64,000 bases of DNA from Nymphaea colorata (lineage: Eukaryota > Streptophyta > Magnoliopsida > Nymphaeales > Nymphaeaceae), in contig NC_045139.1 in the NCBI RefSeq assembly GCF_008831285.2, positions 28,246,808 to 28,310,807 on the forward strand. The letters run 5' to 3'. Positions 45,761-59,009 of this stretch are shown here, piece by piece; the stretch's first letter is position 1; each line of letters opens with the position of its first letter. Made by a program: the position numbers and the translations under genes. The notes below the pieces were generated by a model that saw only the letters and a program-made list of their open reading frames with translations, was not told the origin of the DNA and did no database searches.

Positions 45761-46821
45761 GTATAGGGAAAAGTGGTTCTTTAGGAAAGGTTCTTTCTTT
45801 ACCAGCAAGGTAAAGATGGTAAAAAGAGTTCCTCACTACGAAGATATAAAAAATAATTGTTTAAGTTCATGGAAAAATAATATATAACAATGGGGTTTGG
45901 AGTAACTCCATTGAAGGGTTAACAGTAAATACAAGATAGAAGAAAGCACGGAGTCTAATATGCAGATTCATATAACAATAATACATGAGTACCTAACATG
46001 TACTGCATGTTACTACGTGTTTAGAAGGAAAGGTGATTATTTTTATAATAGACAGATATATTATGCTGTGTTTCCTGAGAAGTATTCATTATGCTGATGA
46101 AATAAAAAAAAAGCAAGCAGTTCTAGAAGTTGACTAGTACTTGAAAGTCTGTACAAAATGTGCTATGGCTCATCTTGGTTTGTCAATGGGTACCTTGTTG
46201 TTTCTTGTACCAAGTTCATGCATTTTACAAAAGGTTCTTCTGTTTCAGTTGAGAATGCCTTCTGAAACATCTTTGGTTCTGTTCCTTTACTGGTTGGTGC
46301 ATTCCTGGCTGTCTTTCTTATACTTGAGTTCAACTCTTTGTTCCTACACCTTTTTCACTAGCGGCGTTTTGGTTCTGCACTTTTGTTCTTTTTTGTTGTC
46401 AACAATGTTGAGGCTCACATTTAAATGGCTATGCATTATATCTTCTAAGCTTGTCATAAAATTTCACAGCACTGATGAAACTTTGGATATTCTTGGCAAG
46501 TCAGTGTGCGGCTGTGCTTTCAACACATGTCTACCAGCATGTCCAACAACATAAGAAAATTTTCGTTCTAAGTTTCGCTGCAAGTCTTTGTGAAAAACAA
46601 AATGGCAAACGAATACATGTGCCTACACAAGCTGCAGGGATGTCAATGTTGTTTTCCTTTTATACTGGAATTTTATGCATGCCTCATCTGTGCTTTTTAG
46701 TAGTGCGCCATGCTGACTTCATTTGGCAGTTGGCAGTGTATCATATATGACCATTTATCCATCTTGCAGACTTACTGTCTATGCCACTTAAGCATATGTG
46801 GTTTCTCTTTTCAGGCAGCAT
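45761..46821. other. Noncoding DNA
   Basis: AT-rich with no recognised domain. Open stretches near 46141-46554 have no similarity I can name and look like intron-type sequence. Confidence 0.4.
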
Positions 46822-46918
46822 CAGGTCATTATTCTATTGGGCTCAAGCTTCTAAATCAGCTTGTTGCAGAAATAAAATCAGCCAAGTCCTCATCATCAAT
46901 CTTACAATCATGTTTGTT
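46822..46918 (+). pseudogene. Possible exportin-like HEAT exon
   Basis: After TTTTCAG the plus strand reads AASGHYSIGLKLLNQLVAEI, which resembles the helix pair around the N-terminal third of exportin-7-type importin-beta proteins (HYxIGLKxLNQLVxE). No neighbouring exons were found and the downstream border is not a clear donor, so it may be an orphan exon carried here by duplication. Confidence 0.3.
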
Positions 46919-48885
46919 CTGAGTTTCAAGACCATATTAACTGGGTTTTCATGGACATTTGTACTGTTGATGGGTTTACCTTTTCTACACGCACACTAAC
47001 TGGACTGTCTTATAATGTCAATGACATGGGCTACCATTTTCTTGGTTCTTCACACCATCACCTTCTGTAGGTAAAAGCAGGTTTACGTTTGGCGACCTAA
47101 AACGTACTCTATTTGTGGGTGTTAGTCTTAGAATAGAGTCATACACTTATCACCTCACTACAAAGATGGATTTGTTGCAACCTAGTGTTCCATGTGAGAG
47201 TTCAGATGTAATTGACATGTCTATGTAATGGTCTTGGTCTGTGTCTATGACTTGAAAATGTCTGGAGATTCCTAACTTTTCTGTTGCTGGCTACTTCTTG
47301 AGTTATGCTTTTGTGACAGAGAAAAAGGAAAGGGACCTTCTGGAAGCAATATAATGGTTGAAGAAAGTTGGTGGTTCCTATAAATATCTTAGCTATAACT
47401 GGTGTCTTTTTTGGAATGAATTTGGTGGTTGAAATCCTTTGGTTTCTGGTCCCTTGTCCAAGCAGTTGCATGTGATACTGATTATTCGTTGGATGATAAA
47501 CTAGGAATATATCATGTTCTTTTGGGTGGTCATTAATTTTACCATAGCAGGAGATGAAACCACAGTTTTGCTTGCATAAGAAAAGTAAGATGTCTTCAAA
47601 TATAGGTCACAAGGGAAACGTCCCCGTACCTATGTCGGTATGCTGGTGCAGGAAGGTGGGTTTCTGAAGGTACGGGTAATAATAGAATAGAGCAAACCTT
47701 ATGCATCTGTGAATAAGTAACGTGTTTCCTCCTCCTCTTTTAGTAATCCTTCAAGTGATAACAAGCGTTGGACGTAGTATTGTTCTTTGATCCCATGTAT
47801 TTTGATTCATGGTGTGCCAATTTTCCAAAGAATGTTTGGAACACAACATTTTCTTGCTTCATCTTCAGAAAGTTGTTCATACTGTTACTCAAGGTCTATG
47901 CATCATCACATGTATGTTAGTTCTATAGTCCTATTTGATTGGAGGAACCTTATCTTTTGCCTTGAAACATTGAGCACCGAACTGAAAACTATCCAAACTC
48001 CAAACAATTGCTCCTCTCGGTCAGCTTTGTTCCCTTTTTCCTTACGTTTTTTGTTGATCAGAAATTAATTGTTTTTTCACCTTTTTCCAAAATTTTGGGG
48101 CCTTTTATAAATTTATTTTTTCATTTGTTTTGCGCCTCTCTTTACGAGCTACAACCATCCTTTGCAAATTATTTGCGTTTTTCTTTTTTGTCAACACTTG
48201 GAATGTTATAGTGGAAAAAGTGGGGATGTTGCTTTTTGCTTTTTGGTGTCCGTGGTTCAGCAAACCTATCATGTTATGAACTGTTCAGCAAACCTATTGG
48301 TTACCATTCGCATGGTTGGTTATTACGGCAATTACTATTCCTACAAACCTTTTGGAACTGTGCATGCTTCAGCTGGCACACATGATTCTTAGGCCCATGG
48401 CATTGGAGGTGCCACGGTCCATCAAACAGTCGAAGCCTATTCTACTACACCAACCACTCGGAATAGTAAGCTGACCTGTACACATGGTGTGGTTTACTTT
48501 AGTTAGCCATGCTTGAAAATTACTATGTGGCACTTCTTTTTATATCAATATTTGGTTATGCGCCTATACTTTGTTTTGAGATCATGATTTAACGGTGTGC
48601 TATTCTTGCTCTGGTTTGGTCGTCGTGGTCGTGGATGTTGTTATCCCCATGCTTGTGATTGTCTAAATGCAATACTCTGCAATTGACTTCCATCCTGAAG
48701 ATGGTGCATTAAGTTCATGCCAGGAATATGGATGTGAAGAACTTTCTTTGTCAGATATACTTGGGATTTCTTCATTTATTAAGTAGGCAAACGAACAGAT
48801 GTTGAATGGCTTTGATTATTATTTGCTCCTTGAATTCACAATACATTTATGTTCTTATGCAAATACCAACCACCTTTACCTGCAG
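46919..48885. other. Noncoding DNA upstream of the ALBA-like exons
   Basis: No ALBA-domain exon was recognised here. The stretch has T-rich, intron-like composition. If the ALBA-like gene is complete, its DNA-binding domain exons should lie here but could not be seen. Confidence 0.35.
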
Positions 48886-49487
48886 ATCAAGTCAAGCCAT
48901 TGAATGACTTTGATTATGGAGGAGGTATAAACTATCTTGTGTGCTTCGAACACTAGTTAAATAGAAGTCTCTACAGGCTTCAATATTTTCAGAGGCCTCT
49001 CCAGGTGGAGGTGGTAGAGGTCATGGTTCTCGTGGACGGGGGTGAGGGAGAGGTAAAGGCAGTCCCTTTAATTTTCTCAAGTCTGTAGTGTTTTATTGGT
49101 ATGCTGTCTCTGATTATTGAATGGGTTGCAGGAAATGGTGATGCTGGCGGTGAACATGTGAATGGTGGCTGGGACAGAGGCCGAGGATACAACCACGGTC
49201 ATGGGCGTGGTGGCTACTGTGGACGTGGGAGAAGCTATGGTGGCCCAGCTGATACCCATCATGAAACCAATGCTTAATGATGAAGCACCCGTCTATGGTA
49301 GGGGTGGTGCAGGTGCATCCTGCTAACTTCAAAAATAGTCTTGCTCCAAAAGTGCTTTTTGTAATTTACACTGCCTGGCTTGTTTCACACTATTGCAGGG
49401 CACGGTCGTGGCAGGGGACGTGGATGTGGAAGGGGTCGTGGATCTCATGGTTCAGTTAATGTAGCTGTTGGCACTGTAGCTGCATAG
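48886..49487 (+). pseudogene. ALBA-like RNA-binding protein, RGG tail exons
   Basis: Four plus-strand exons with splice-like borders: 48886-48924 (QVKPLNDFDYGGG), 48993-49041 (SPGGGGRGHGSRGRG), 49132-49297 (GGWDRGRGYNHGHGRGGY) and 49399-49487 (GRGRGRGCGRGRGSHG, stop TAG). This is the C-terminal RGG tail of plant ALBA proteins; the DQVKPLxDFDY block and RGG repeats follow the ALBA domain in that family. Two frame problems are seen: the G run at the end of the second exon leaves one base too many, and in the third the frame shifts before NDEAPVYG. The ALBA domain itself was not found. Either a decayed partial copy or sequence errors in homopolymers. Confidence 0.6.
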
Positions 49488-51334
49488 CTGGTTGATCATC
49501 TTTGAGTAATTAAAAATACTTTATGCTTTTCCTCGATGCATGATCCCAAGTTCATGTTTGTTGTTAGTCTTTTTTAATTCTTAACCCGAAATTTGTATTT
49601 TTATTCTGAAGGATGGCCGGTTTTCTTGCGTGGCTTTATGTCTTGTAGGTATTTAGTTTCAGAGAAATTGACCTTATTTATGTAACCTATTGTGCAATTA
49701 ACTGACGGAGCAGCACATTCTTTTATTCATTTTTTTTACCATATGAAATCTTCCATGTTTTCTCAATCTTGTTAGCTTGTGGCTGATTTTTTTTCTGAAG
49801 TTTATGTATTCTCGAATTGTGCAAACCAAAAATAAAGTCGATTTTGTTATATAAAATTTTCATTGTGAAAAGCGAGGCTACACGATCATGAAATTTTTAT
49901 GTGATCGCTTTTTTAAGTCGATGGTCAGAAAGGCAAATCTGTTTTCAAAGGGGATCCAACATTTATTGGTGGTTCTTGAATGAAACTTCACGGAACTTTT
50001 TTCACAACAAACTGACAAGTTTTCTATATATAGGGCTCCCCACTCTTTTAGCTCAGTAACGCTTTCTCAATTAAAATCTAGTACTTCTTGCCAGCCTGAC
50101 CATTTAATACAAGTGACTTAAATATCATTTGTCACATGTAAGCTTGAGTTACATGTCAAGACACCAGGCCTCATCAAATTGCAGCTCTTCAGCTTTTAAA
50201 TCTTTGTACCTCAAAAAAAGTGCTTACGACGACTTTTTGATTTTTTTGTCACACACATATGCAATTTGTTTTTAGTAAGGGAAAAATCAAAGTTGCAAGT
50301 TGAGTATAATCTGAAGATTTGTGTTACTATTTTAACGCGGTTTATTTTGGTAGAGTTAAACTTGGGAAGTCTTTCCCTGATGATGTGAGAGTGTGACTTT
50401 TTCTTTTTTCAGATATCAAACTTTTTATATATTTGTGAATCACCAATCTTTTACAACCCAGATATTGAAAGGTTTGATCTAAAAAAAAAGACCCAAAAAT
50501 AAAATGAATCTCTGCTCATTGACTAGGAGTTAAGAGCAAGATGAAATCTCGGGAACTTATTTTGTCTATGTTATATGGGTACCATTCTCATGGTTGCACG
50601 ATACCAATGGCCAAGAAAGGAGGTGTTCCAGATCAGCCGTTCGATTACGACAAAGAGTGATATGTCATTTTGGGATCTTAGACTCAAGATTTTAGATCCT
50701 CAATCCCATGGATTCAAAAGATGACGAGGAAATCAAATCTCTGATTCTCTAATTGCAGTTGGTTAGAATAATCAATCACTCCCTAAAAACGAGTACTGAA
50801 TGTCATGTAGTTTGTGGTTCGATGGATATTTTCATGGGTAAATCTTATCCTAAATGGCTGAGTCCACACAAAAAGTGGAAATTTATATAAGTGGGTCCAC
50901 ACGGGGTGGGTTTTCTTTGCTGAAAGTTAAACTCCTTTGAAACCATAGGTAAGTAAACAAATTATGGCTGTCCAAGTCTTAGAATACGGATTCAAATTCT
51001 CTACTATAGAATTGGGTGTTAAGCTTAGAGTTGAATTATTTGAGTTGTCTCTCTCTATGGAGCATAAGGGGCTGCTTGACGATGTTAACATTTTCTTGTT
51101 ATTTTATGAATCTGCTTTAAAGATTGAAGAATATTCAATAACAAACATTGTTGTAGCCAAAAGGCCTCCTAAATAATCAGACAATTTAACACCATCCCCT
51201 ACATGGTCTTGACGGGGTCAGCTTTGGCCTGCCATGGCACTAACACTGACCATCGGTGAAAACAATTTTCTTCTGATGCAGTGTTGTGCATCCTCTGAGA
51301 AGATTCGTTGCAACTTTGCTTCTCCTGAAATAAA
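49488..51334. other. 3' flank and intergenic DNA
   Basis: AT-rich. 49488-49860 may be the 3' UTR of the ALBA-like gene. A 70-codon open stretch at 50964-51176 has no recognised similarity. Nothing else is supported. Confidence 0.4.
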
Positions 51335-51520
51335 ATGGCGTTTGAGATGACACTTTCCCTGTATCTCTCTCACTTTCTCTATCGAGATTCATTCCTTCTC
51401 ACTCTCTCTCTCCCTTTCTCCTTCTGGAGTTCTCTGAGGATTTTGGTGATTGTTGGTTCTGGGATTGGAGGTGTTGCAACAGCCCTAGGCCTTCACAAGT
51501 CTAAAATCTCTCTCGCTCTT

Positions 51521-51597
<77 letters not shown>

Positions 51598-54076
51598 ATA
51601 CACATAGCTTTATTTGAATATGGTACCTATGCTATCCAGACTTGGATTGAGAAGCTTGGTCTGGAGTCGGCCGATAGCCTGAGAGACAGTGGGTTTGCTC
51701 TCACACAGTGGAGCAATGCCTCGAAAGCCATGGACGCTTTCGGTGTTGGGGATCTACTTAGACAACACCACACCCAACTTCGCAGGTGCTACACTTGTTC
51801 CTTCTTAATCTTCTTTTCTCTACTTTGGAACTAATCTTAATATTTTGGTCCGTATATATCCAAGAACACTTATTCAAGTCTCAGTTATGAGAAAACAGAC
51901 GATGTTTAGAATCTAATGACACTAATGATGTTGGAGCTATAGTGTAATTTGTTACTACTATTTGCTATAAGTATTTAAAGATATTCTGACGAAAACTTTA
52001 ATTCTCCACAGACATTGGATTACATAAAATATGTTGTTTGTTTCCTAAGTTCATAAGTTGGATAACTTTGTGCAGGTTGACGGTCACTTCCAATGTCACT
52101 GGAGAAACTGTAACAGACTTACCCTTCACCAGGTCTGGAGAAAGGTAAGAAAATGTTGGGTATAAACCTATGGGAAGGCCACCATGGTTATACCAGGTCA
52201 AACCCACTAGGCCTCCCTCATATCCGCCTCTCCTTTCTTTCTTCTTCTCTAACTCTTTTTGGGTAAATATGGCTTTTATTAACCATGAGTGTGGGTTAAC
52301 CCATTGTTAGCTACATAATGCAGCTACAGTTGTCGAGGATTGTAGAAGTGAAAATCTATTTTGCCTATAATATATATATATGGGTTTGCTCAAAATAACC
52401 CCAAAAATCATGAAAAGTTTGTAGTCAAATTGGATTTTGCTACAAACTAATACAATTCAATTTAGACGTGTTCTTTTTGTGACTATTTTATCAACTTTTG
52501 GACATTTGAAGCACAATGCATAATGGAAATTATTTGAAAGAAATTTCGTGGCCGGAAGGCCGAAACAGCTTTCCTGATCGTCATGTTCTAGATGTCACAA
52601 ATGGAATTCTTCATACGAAATTATTATGTGAAAAAACGAGTGAGCATCAATTATATTGGTACATCCGGATGAAAATAAAGCAGCCTAACTTGGGCGGCCC
52701 AAAGAAAACATGGGTTTAATAAATAACCGAGGGGACAACCTTTTTTGCAGTAATGACGTTGAAGTGGGGTGTGTAAGCTGACAGATGCTGGTGGAGACTC
52801 TATGGAAGCAGCTGCCGGATGGGACCATCAGGTTTGGATCCAAGGTGGTATCCATAGAACAAGATGGGAAGTCATGTCCGATCCATGTGGCTGATGGAGC
52901 ACTTATTGGAGCTAAGGTATATCTTTTCATTGCTTCAGATGTTTAAAGAGTCATAAGACTACACGCTGCTTAGATATCAACCAAACATATATTATCTAGA
53001 TTTAAAGGTCTTGCCCTTCTGAATCTGGATACAAACCGGTTCTTGCCCGATTCAGCTGGATATCCATGACTCTCTCCGAACGTCGTCTAATGGGATGTTC
53101 TTTGTAAACTTTCAGGTGCTGATAGGTTGTGATGGTGTGAACTCTGCTGTTGCCAAGCGGCTGGGGCATCCCGGGCTTGTCTTCACATGAAGCTCATCCA
53201 TAATAGGTCTCACACTGTCGCACATTAGCCTGAAGGCCATGGGCTTGAACCGCGGTTTGCTCAGTTCTTGGCAATGGCTCTCGTTTTGGGATCTTGCCTT
53301 GTGATGAGAGAATGATCTATTGGTTCTGTACACTTTCTTTTAGCCCTCAAGGTATAAGAACCACGACCACACAACCTATTTGTCTTTTAATTTATTGAAA
53401 CATGAATTGATTAGAGTAATATGAGCTTGATCTAGTCACCAAGCCATGTATAAGCCAAGGAGATCAGATGCCCCCCCTAACTTTCCCATAACGCTTAGAT
53501 AAACACACATAAATGGTCTTATTAACAACGAATTGTTTACATATTAGAGACTATCTAACCAAAATTTAGTTTGATCACAATATGGAAGATTGGTGGTTCT
53601 TATTTTGTCAATCCTATACAATAATGCAATACTGGAAGCAGTGAGTATCGTAGAACACACCGACCTAAACTCCATAATGTGTTCACCTCTGAGGTACAAG
53701 TCGCCATGGACGAAGCTCTAGGGTCATGAGCGCTCCAAGGGAAAGGTGACTGTGATTGGGGATGCCATGCACCCAATGACTCCTGACATTGGTCTGGGCG
53801 AATGCTGTTGTGCTTGTCAGGTGCTTGGGAGAAGCCCTCCTGGGGATCAAGGGGAGTGAAGAACAAAGAGACCAAAGAGTGAAAGGACTGGAGAAGTATG
53901 TGAAGCAAAGGAGGGGAAAATGGTTCAGGCTCATTTTGACGACCTACTGGGTGGGGAAGCCGCAGCAGAGTGGTGGCACGACGATCAACTTCTTGAGGAA
54001 TAGGTTGCTGGTTGGGATGCTTTCTTGGGTCACAACGCAGACCTCCATGTTTGACTGTGGGAAGGTTCAAGGATGA
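51335..54076 (+). pseudogene. FAD-dependent monooxygenase (MO1-like) pseudogene
   Basis: The exon order follows plant MO1/zeaxanthin-epoxidase-like monooxygenases: the FAD motif VIVGSGIGGVATALGLH at about 51450-51500; SGFALTQWSNASKAMDAFGV (51690-51750); VTSNVTGETVTDLPF (52082-52126); exon 52751-52916 with LPDGTIRFGSKVVSIEQDG; exon 53116-53351 with VLIGCDGVNSAVAKRLG; last part about 53625-54076 with the second FAD motif GDAMHPMTPDIG and the tail GLEKYVKQRR. Disabling changes: TGA at 52779, TGA at 53188, a one-base loss near 53265, a TAG near 53721 where Trp is expected, a short deletion after MTPDIG (about 53790), and a microsatellite in exon 1. Order and splice sites remain, so it is a degraded gene copy, not a retrocopy. 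Confidence 0.88.
51508..51600. repeat. Compound CT/TA/TG microsatellite in exon 1
   Basis: CT repeats (about 51508-51538), then TA repeats (51539-51574), then TG repeats (51575-51598). It sits between the FAD motif and the next conserved block of the monooxygenase, where intact homologues have only a few residues. Confidence 0.92.
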
Positions 54077-55763
54077 TTTCAGTCAATTGGGTTGCAGCGT
54101 TTGGAGTATTATGCGACTGTGTTAGCTTGGCAATGGCGGTATTTGTAATGCATGTGTTCTGCTATGCAGAATCTCTCTCTCTAGATCTCTCTTTCACTCT
54201 TTCATAATATAGAACAACTGCTTCATACTCCAAGTTTTTGCACATGTCGTTTTCAAACAATAAAAATAAAATATTTAATGTTTTTAAGAATATGTTGACG
54301 GTGTTTACAAGCAGGTGATTGAATACCATGAAGAGCTTAATTAACTTCGTTGTGGTGTTGGACCTCATACTTCCAGGGTGCAAAAACCTATGTTTTTTCC
54401 ATAGCCATCTCACCTTGTGAGCAGCTTGAATCTAATTATGCTAGATATATGCGATAAAGGCTGAAACTTTTGTGTTCACAATACCTCAGAAAATGTCGAT
54501 GAAGAGAGATTGAAAGACTTGTTGGGATTGTTAAGATCATTTACTAAACGACTTTCAAAAAAGTTGCAAAGCTGCTTTAAGCAAACTGCTAACGTTGTGA
54601 AATTGACAGAATGATGACTTGTTCTTTTTAAAGGGCAAATATGAAGGATGAGCTAATTCGCTCCTTAAAAAGAGTTCATCTTTTGTCACTGTCACTATGA
54701 TCAGAAACCCGCTAGTCATGCACAGTAATCTTTCGTATTCGTATGTAACAGAAAGAAACTGAAACTTTTATCCTCTGCGATGTTTGAATGGGGAAAGGAA
54801 AAAAAAGAAGCGGTCATCTCAAACCATTTTCTTCGCCGCTGAAGTATATCAAATTGCATATTTGAATGTTGAGATGTAGGTGTTATGAGACAATTGAAGA
54901 TCAGGTCGTACTCGTTTCACCTTCGGACAAAATTAATATTTTCGGGTGAGTCCAAAAAGTACTGACTAAAATAGTCACACGTTTGTTTGGTGTCTTACAT
55001 TTATGTGACGGGGCCCATTTCAAACAAGTTATCTGGGTGTTCGTTTGCTTGGCCAATTGATCCACGAATGAATAGTTAAAGACAGTCAATTACCATGGAT
55101 ATCAAGTCTCAAGCCATTCATCCATTGTCATATACACTATGTTTGTTTGAGGTGGACGTGAATCCATGATCGCACCAGCAAGACGATGCTTGGATTGTCA
55201 TTCCAACTTAATCGATTCCCATCAAACAAGCCCTTCGAAGCAAGCCTGCCTACAACTAAAGTTTGGATTTGATATCCAACCCAATCAATTTCTCAGCTTC
55301 ATATCCTGTTATAGCTTTGCATTCAAATAGAAAAGATAAGTACTTATGCTGAAACCATCACATAGAAAAATATAACACGGATTATTTGGATCTTGAACTG
55401 TTAATTCCAAATCTGATTACGTACGATCCGGTAGTCCTAGACTCAAACCGGTTTCCGCTGGATGATCGTTTTAGAAGCCGAGATACTCGCTTCCCGATTC
55501 GATTATTGCCCGAGTCTTAGAGCCGTTTCAAAAGACAAAGGGAAAAGGGAGACCGGGCCTTTACTCATTTTCCCCCTTCTCTCTGAGCTTATTCGCAGGG
55601 CGAAACCAGGAGAAGACGACGCAGGCTACCCCGCCTCTCTCTCAATCCTCGTTCACTTATCCCATTCTTCAGCGTAATCATCCCCTAAATCCCCATTTCT
55701 TTGCTTCTTTCTAGGGTATCGATCTGGTTTTGATGCCCTGTTTCTTGTTTTCCTGGGTGAAAA
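54077..55763. other. Intergenic DNA
   Basis: No gene recognised. The part 55440-55760 is GC-richer and may be the original 5' flank or UTR of the RPN3 fragment that follows. Confidence 0.4.
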
Positions 55764-55955
55764 GATCTGAAAGAGATCGGGACCTTGATCGACACGGGGG
55801 CGTACACGAAGGAGGTACGTCGGATCGTTCGTGCCGTCTGCCACACGATCGCGCTGCGCCACAAGCTCACTGCGCCAGTCCTCTCGGCGTTCCTTCACCA
55901 CATATTAGTGTCTGGGTCGGACGTCTTGGTTCGGTTGTGTTCCTACCTTGCGAAA
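55764..55955 (+). pseudogene. RPN3: RPN3 (26S proteasome subunit) first-exon fragment
   Basis: Sixty-four open codons beginning DLKEIGTLIDTGAYTKEVRR and ending at a good donor (GCGAAA|GTAAGT). This is the N-terminal PCI-subunit region of plant RPN3/PSMD3, a lid subunit of the 26S proteasome. The initiator Met and the upstream residues are missing: an in-frame TGA lies two codons before the start, with only AAA between. Later RPN3 exons were not found. The retained donor means it came from genomic DNA, not from mRNA. Confidence 0.72.
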
Positions 55956-57816
55956 GTAAGTCGAATCCAGCACGTTCTTTATTGGACTTTCAACTGGTTT
56001 CCTTTTACTTTCTGTGGGTTCTGCGTTTGATTAATTGGCTATTTCATTTATTACTTGGGAACGACTTTGTTTATTTTTCGTTTTTCCAGTGTTTGTTTAT
56101 TTAGTTTAGTGAGGTAAAATCGATGTCTAGTTTCATGCGTCGACAGACCGGTATGGCTGCATGTGTTTGGGTTGTCTTTTATCATCGACCCTTGTTGTTA
56201 TATGTGTCAAATGTGACAATGGTTAGTTATGTGAACTTGGGTTGAATGTTTGCTTAACTAATGCTTGGTTTGATGGTTTGAAACATTGGATTGATTCTCT
56301 TACTAGTGTGTGCTCCAGACACCATAGAATTTTCACGATTTTCACAAAGCTATTTGAATTGGCGTTCGTAGTTGAGTTATCCCGTGGATATGTGAGAGTG
56401 TCGTTCTGTGGATGTTTGAGTCCGTTGAAGTAGTAAACAGATGGATTTCTTGAGCAGTTGAGCAACCTTTTGGGCCTGTAATCTTTCTGTGGCTTTGGTT
56501 CATATTTTTTTTCGATCATGTCTGTAGAAACTTAAGTATTTTTGGGTAGTTTTTCTTTCAGATTTATTTGAATGCTTATGGATGTGTTTCATCCGAGTCT
56601 ATTTGTTTAGTTGGAATGTTAACACTCGTGCTTATTGTGAGCAGTCTTCTGGGTCTTTTTCTTTTCCTTTTTTTTATTATTTTATTTGGGTTGATCGGAA
56701 TGAAGCACAGAATAACAGTCTTTGCACGATAGAGCTATTTATGTGGGGCCAAATACAAAATTTTACTTCTTAGTGATTACTTGAACTTATAACATGCTTG
56801 CTTTCACTCCATGTGTTTTCCTCCACTATGTGTTTTATCATTTATTTTGAAAATGTATTTATGTGAATGTAGCTTCTTAATTCCTGCAATTGGACTAATT
56901 TCAACCACATATAAGTGGGGTTGTTTTTAAAATCCACAGGTGCTATCCATAGAAGTCCTAAAAGTGAATCAACAAGTTCAGAGAGGATTAGGAATAGCCA
57001 TAGTAGATTCATGGTGCCAAACGTTCTTATAGTTTTAGGACATTGCTTGTTGTTCACACGAAAAGCTACTATCTCGGCTTATACCACTGCATATATGGTC
57101 AGCCTATTGAAGATGCAAGGTAACTTCATGTGTTTATTTTTAGTTTTATCTTTTCAGTCTTACCTTCTAAAAAGCATAGGGTGGAATCGCCTGGGTGCTC
57201 GGGGAGGAGGGATTTTGCTAAAGCGGGTCAAGTTGTTGTCAACTATAACACACGAGTGCTTCAAAATGACATCCGTACCCATGTTGACATAGGTGCGGGT
57301 GCAAATCTCTACTTAGTGAGTAACCAAACAAAATCTTTTAATACATATTTCTCAATTTTTCTTCTAAATATACATTTTTTTGTTTTATAACTTGTTCATC
57401 TTTTACATATTTTGCTAAATTAAGTCAAAGTGGAAATGAAATATATATATATTGCGGATATTATGCTCGACCATGCAAACACACCCTCGGAATGTGCATT
57501 TACATTCTACAACCCATAGACTGAACCAACTCAGTACTGTTTTTAGTTTTTTTGGTTACTTATTGCATGTTTTTGTGGTAGTTTTCAGTTCTCTAAGCAT
57601 GCCTTTTAAATTCTTTGCCTGTTGTATGTTTTAATATTTTTGAAGTGTTCTATAGACTTCGTGCATCATGTTCTTTTTTGTGGAGACATGCAGGAGCACA
57701 TATAAGAGGGGGATGCTCATGAGAAAGTGCACATCTATGTGCTTGCTGGAAATTTTTTTTAACCCTCTTTATTCATGAGAGCTTTTGTGGAATCACAATC
57801 GCTTTGGTGGACCAAC

Positions 57817-57868
<52 letters not shown>

Positions 57869-59009
57869 TGATGTTATTGTATGTGTATTCATATGAATAA
57901 ATTTTGTATTATTTAACGATCTTTAGTTTTGTATTATTTTGTCATTCTTTTTGTGACTGTATATAATCATGTATATGTTTATATATGTGACTGTATATAA
58001 TAATATTTTGGTTGCATTTTATTAGCTTTTACATTTTTATTTTTTATTTTTTATTTTCATTTAGAGCGCTTAGTCCAGCCTAGGCATGCTTAAGCTCTAG
58101 GGTCTACTCATTGCCTCGGCTCCGTCTAGTTCTCTAGTCACATACATTGAGGCACTTGAGAATGTAGCACCCGCAACACCTGTGAGAAGGCCAAGCATGA
58201 AAGCAGTTGGCAAAGACTTGGAATAATGGGGTGGACATCAGATGTTGAATTGGGCCAATGATGGAATGGCCATTCGATAGCAAGTTAGCGACTTAGCAGG
58301 TTGGCATGGCCTGGTGCTAAGGGCTTGGCCATGCTACATTGAGGTATGATTCATGATAGCATGTGGTGTAGCAAATTTTGTAGTGTCTGTACACATGTAT
58401 TATGTTTTTAAAGCCCTAGCTTGGGTTGCCTAAGTGTGGAGATGGCGTTGTGCCTTAAGTTCGCTGAAATTTTGTTGGATATGTACTTGAAACCTTTTTT
58501 GACTTTGAAGGGAACATCAGCTGCTGAGCTTTCGTTAGGTTTTGGAGATTCTTAGACTACATGGATGCAGTTCTTTACAGATAGTGCTGTATATACCTCA
58601 ATATGTTTCGTACAGCTCGGTTTTTGCTTGAAATTTGTTAATTTCCTTTATTGATGATTCTTTTGTATCCATGCATTTTTTAGATTTTATTGATTAATGT
58701 TATGCAGTTAGTCAAGGTGTGCAAAGTCAAAACTTCTGTAGGTGAATTGTGATTTAGGAGAATAGGGTGTTTCTGGTTCTTGGATACCGTCAAATTCATA
58801 AGCTTAATAGTTTGGGGTCTTATGACTGTGTGTTAGCTAAAAAGTTTGTTTCAGGTGGTTAAGTTTTTCCATATTGTTGGTTGTAGAACCATTTTTCCCC
58901 GTTTTCCTTGACAGTGTAATTCATGAAAATGTCCTGCAGCTGCTCATTGTCTTTGATTTTGAATAGTTCTTTTTCCTGCTGTCTCGTACTGATATGCTAT
59001 TATTTGCAG
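55956..59009. other. Intron-like and intergenic DNA
   Basis: Two exon-like pieces (56940-57119 between CAG and GTAACT; about 57180-57310) have no similarity I can name. A pure GA microsatellite lies at 57819-57862. No known domain is present. Parts may be introns of the callose synthase copy or of the RPN3 fragment. Confidence 0.35.
57819..57862. repeat. GA microsatellite
   Basis: About 22 uninterrupted GA units. Confidence 0.95.

Noticed and set aside
50964-51176. 70-codon frame upstream of the monooxygenase
   Set aside because: No similarity recognised, no start context, and the length is expected by chance.
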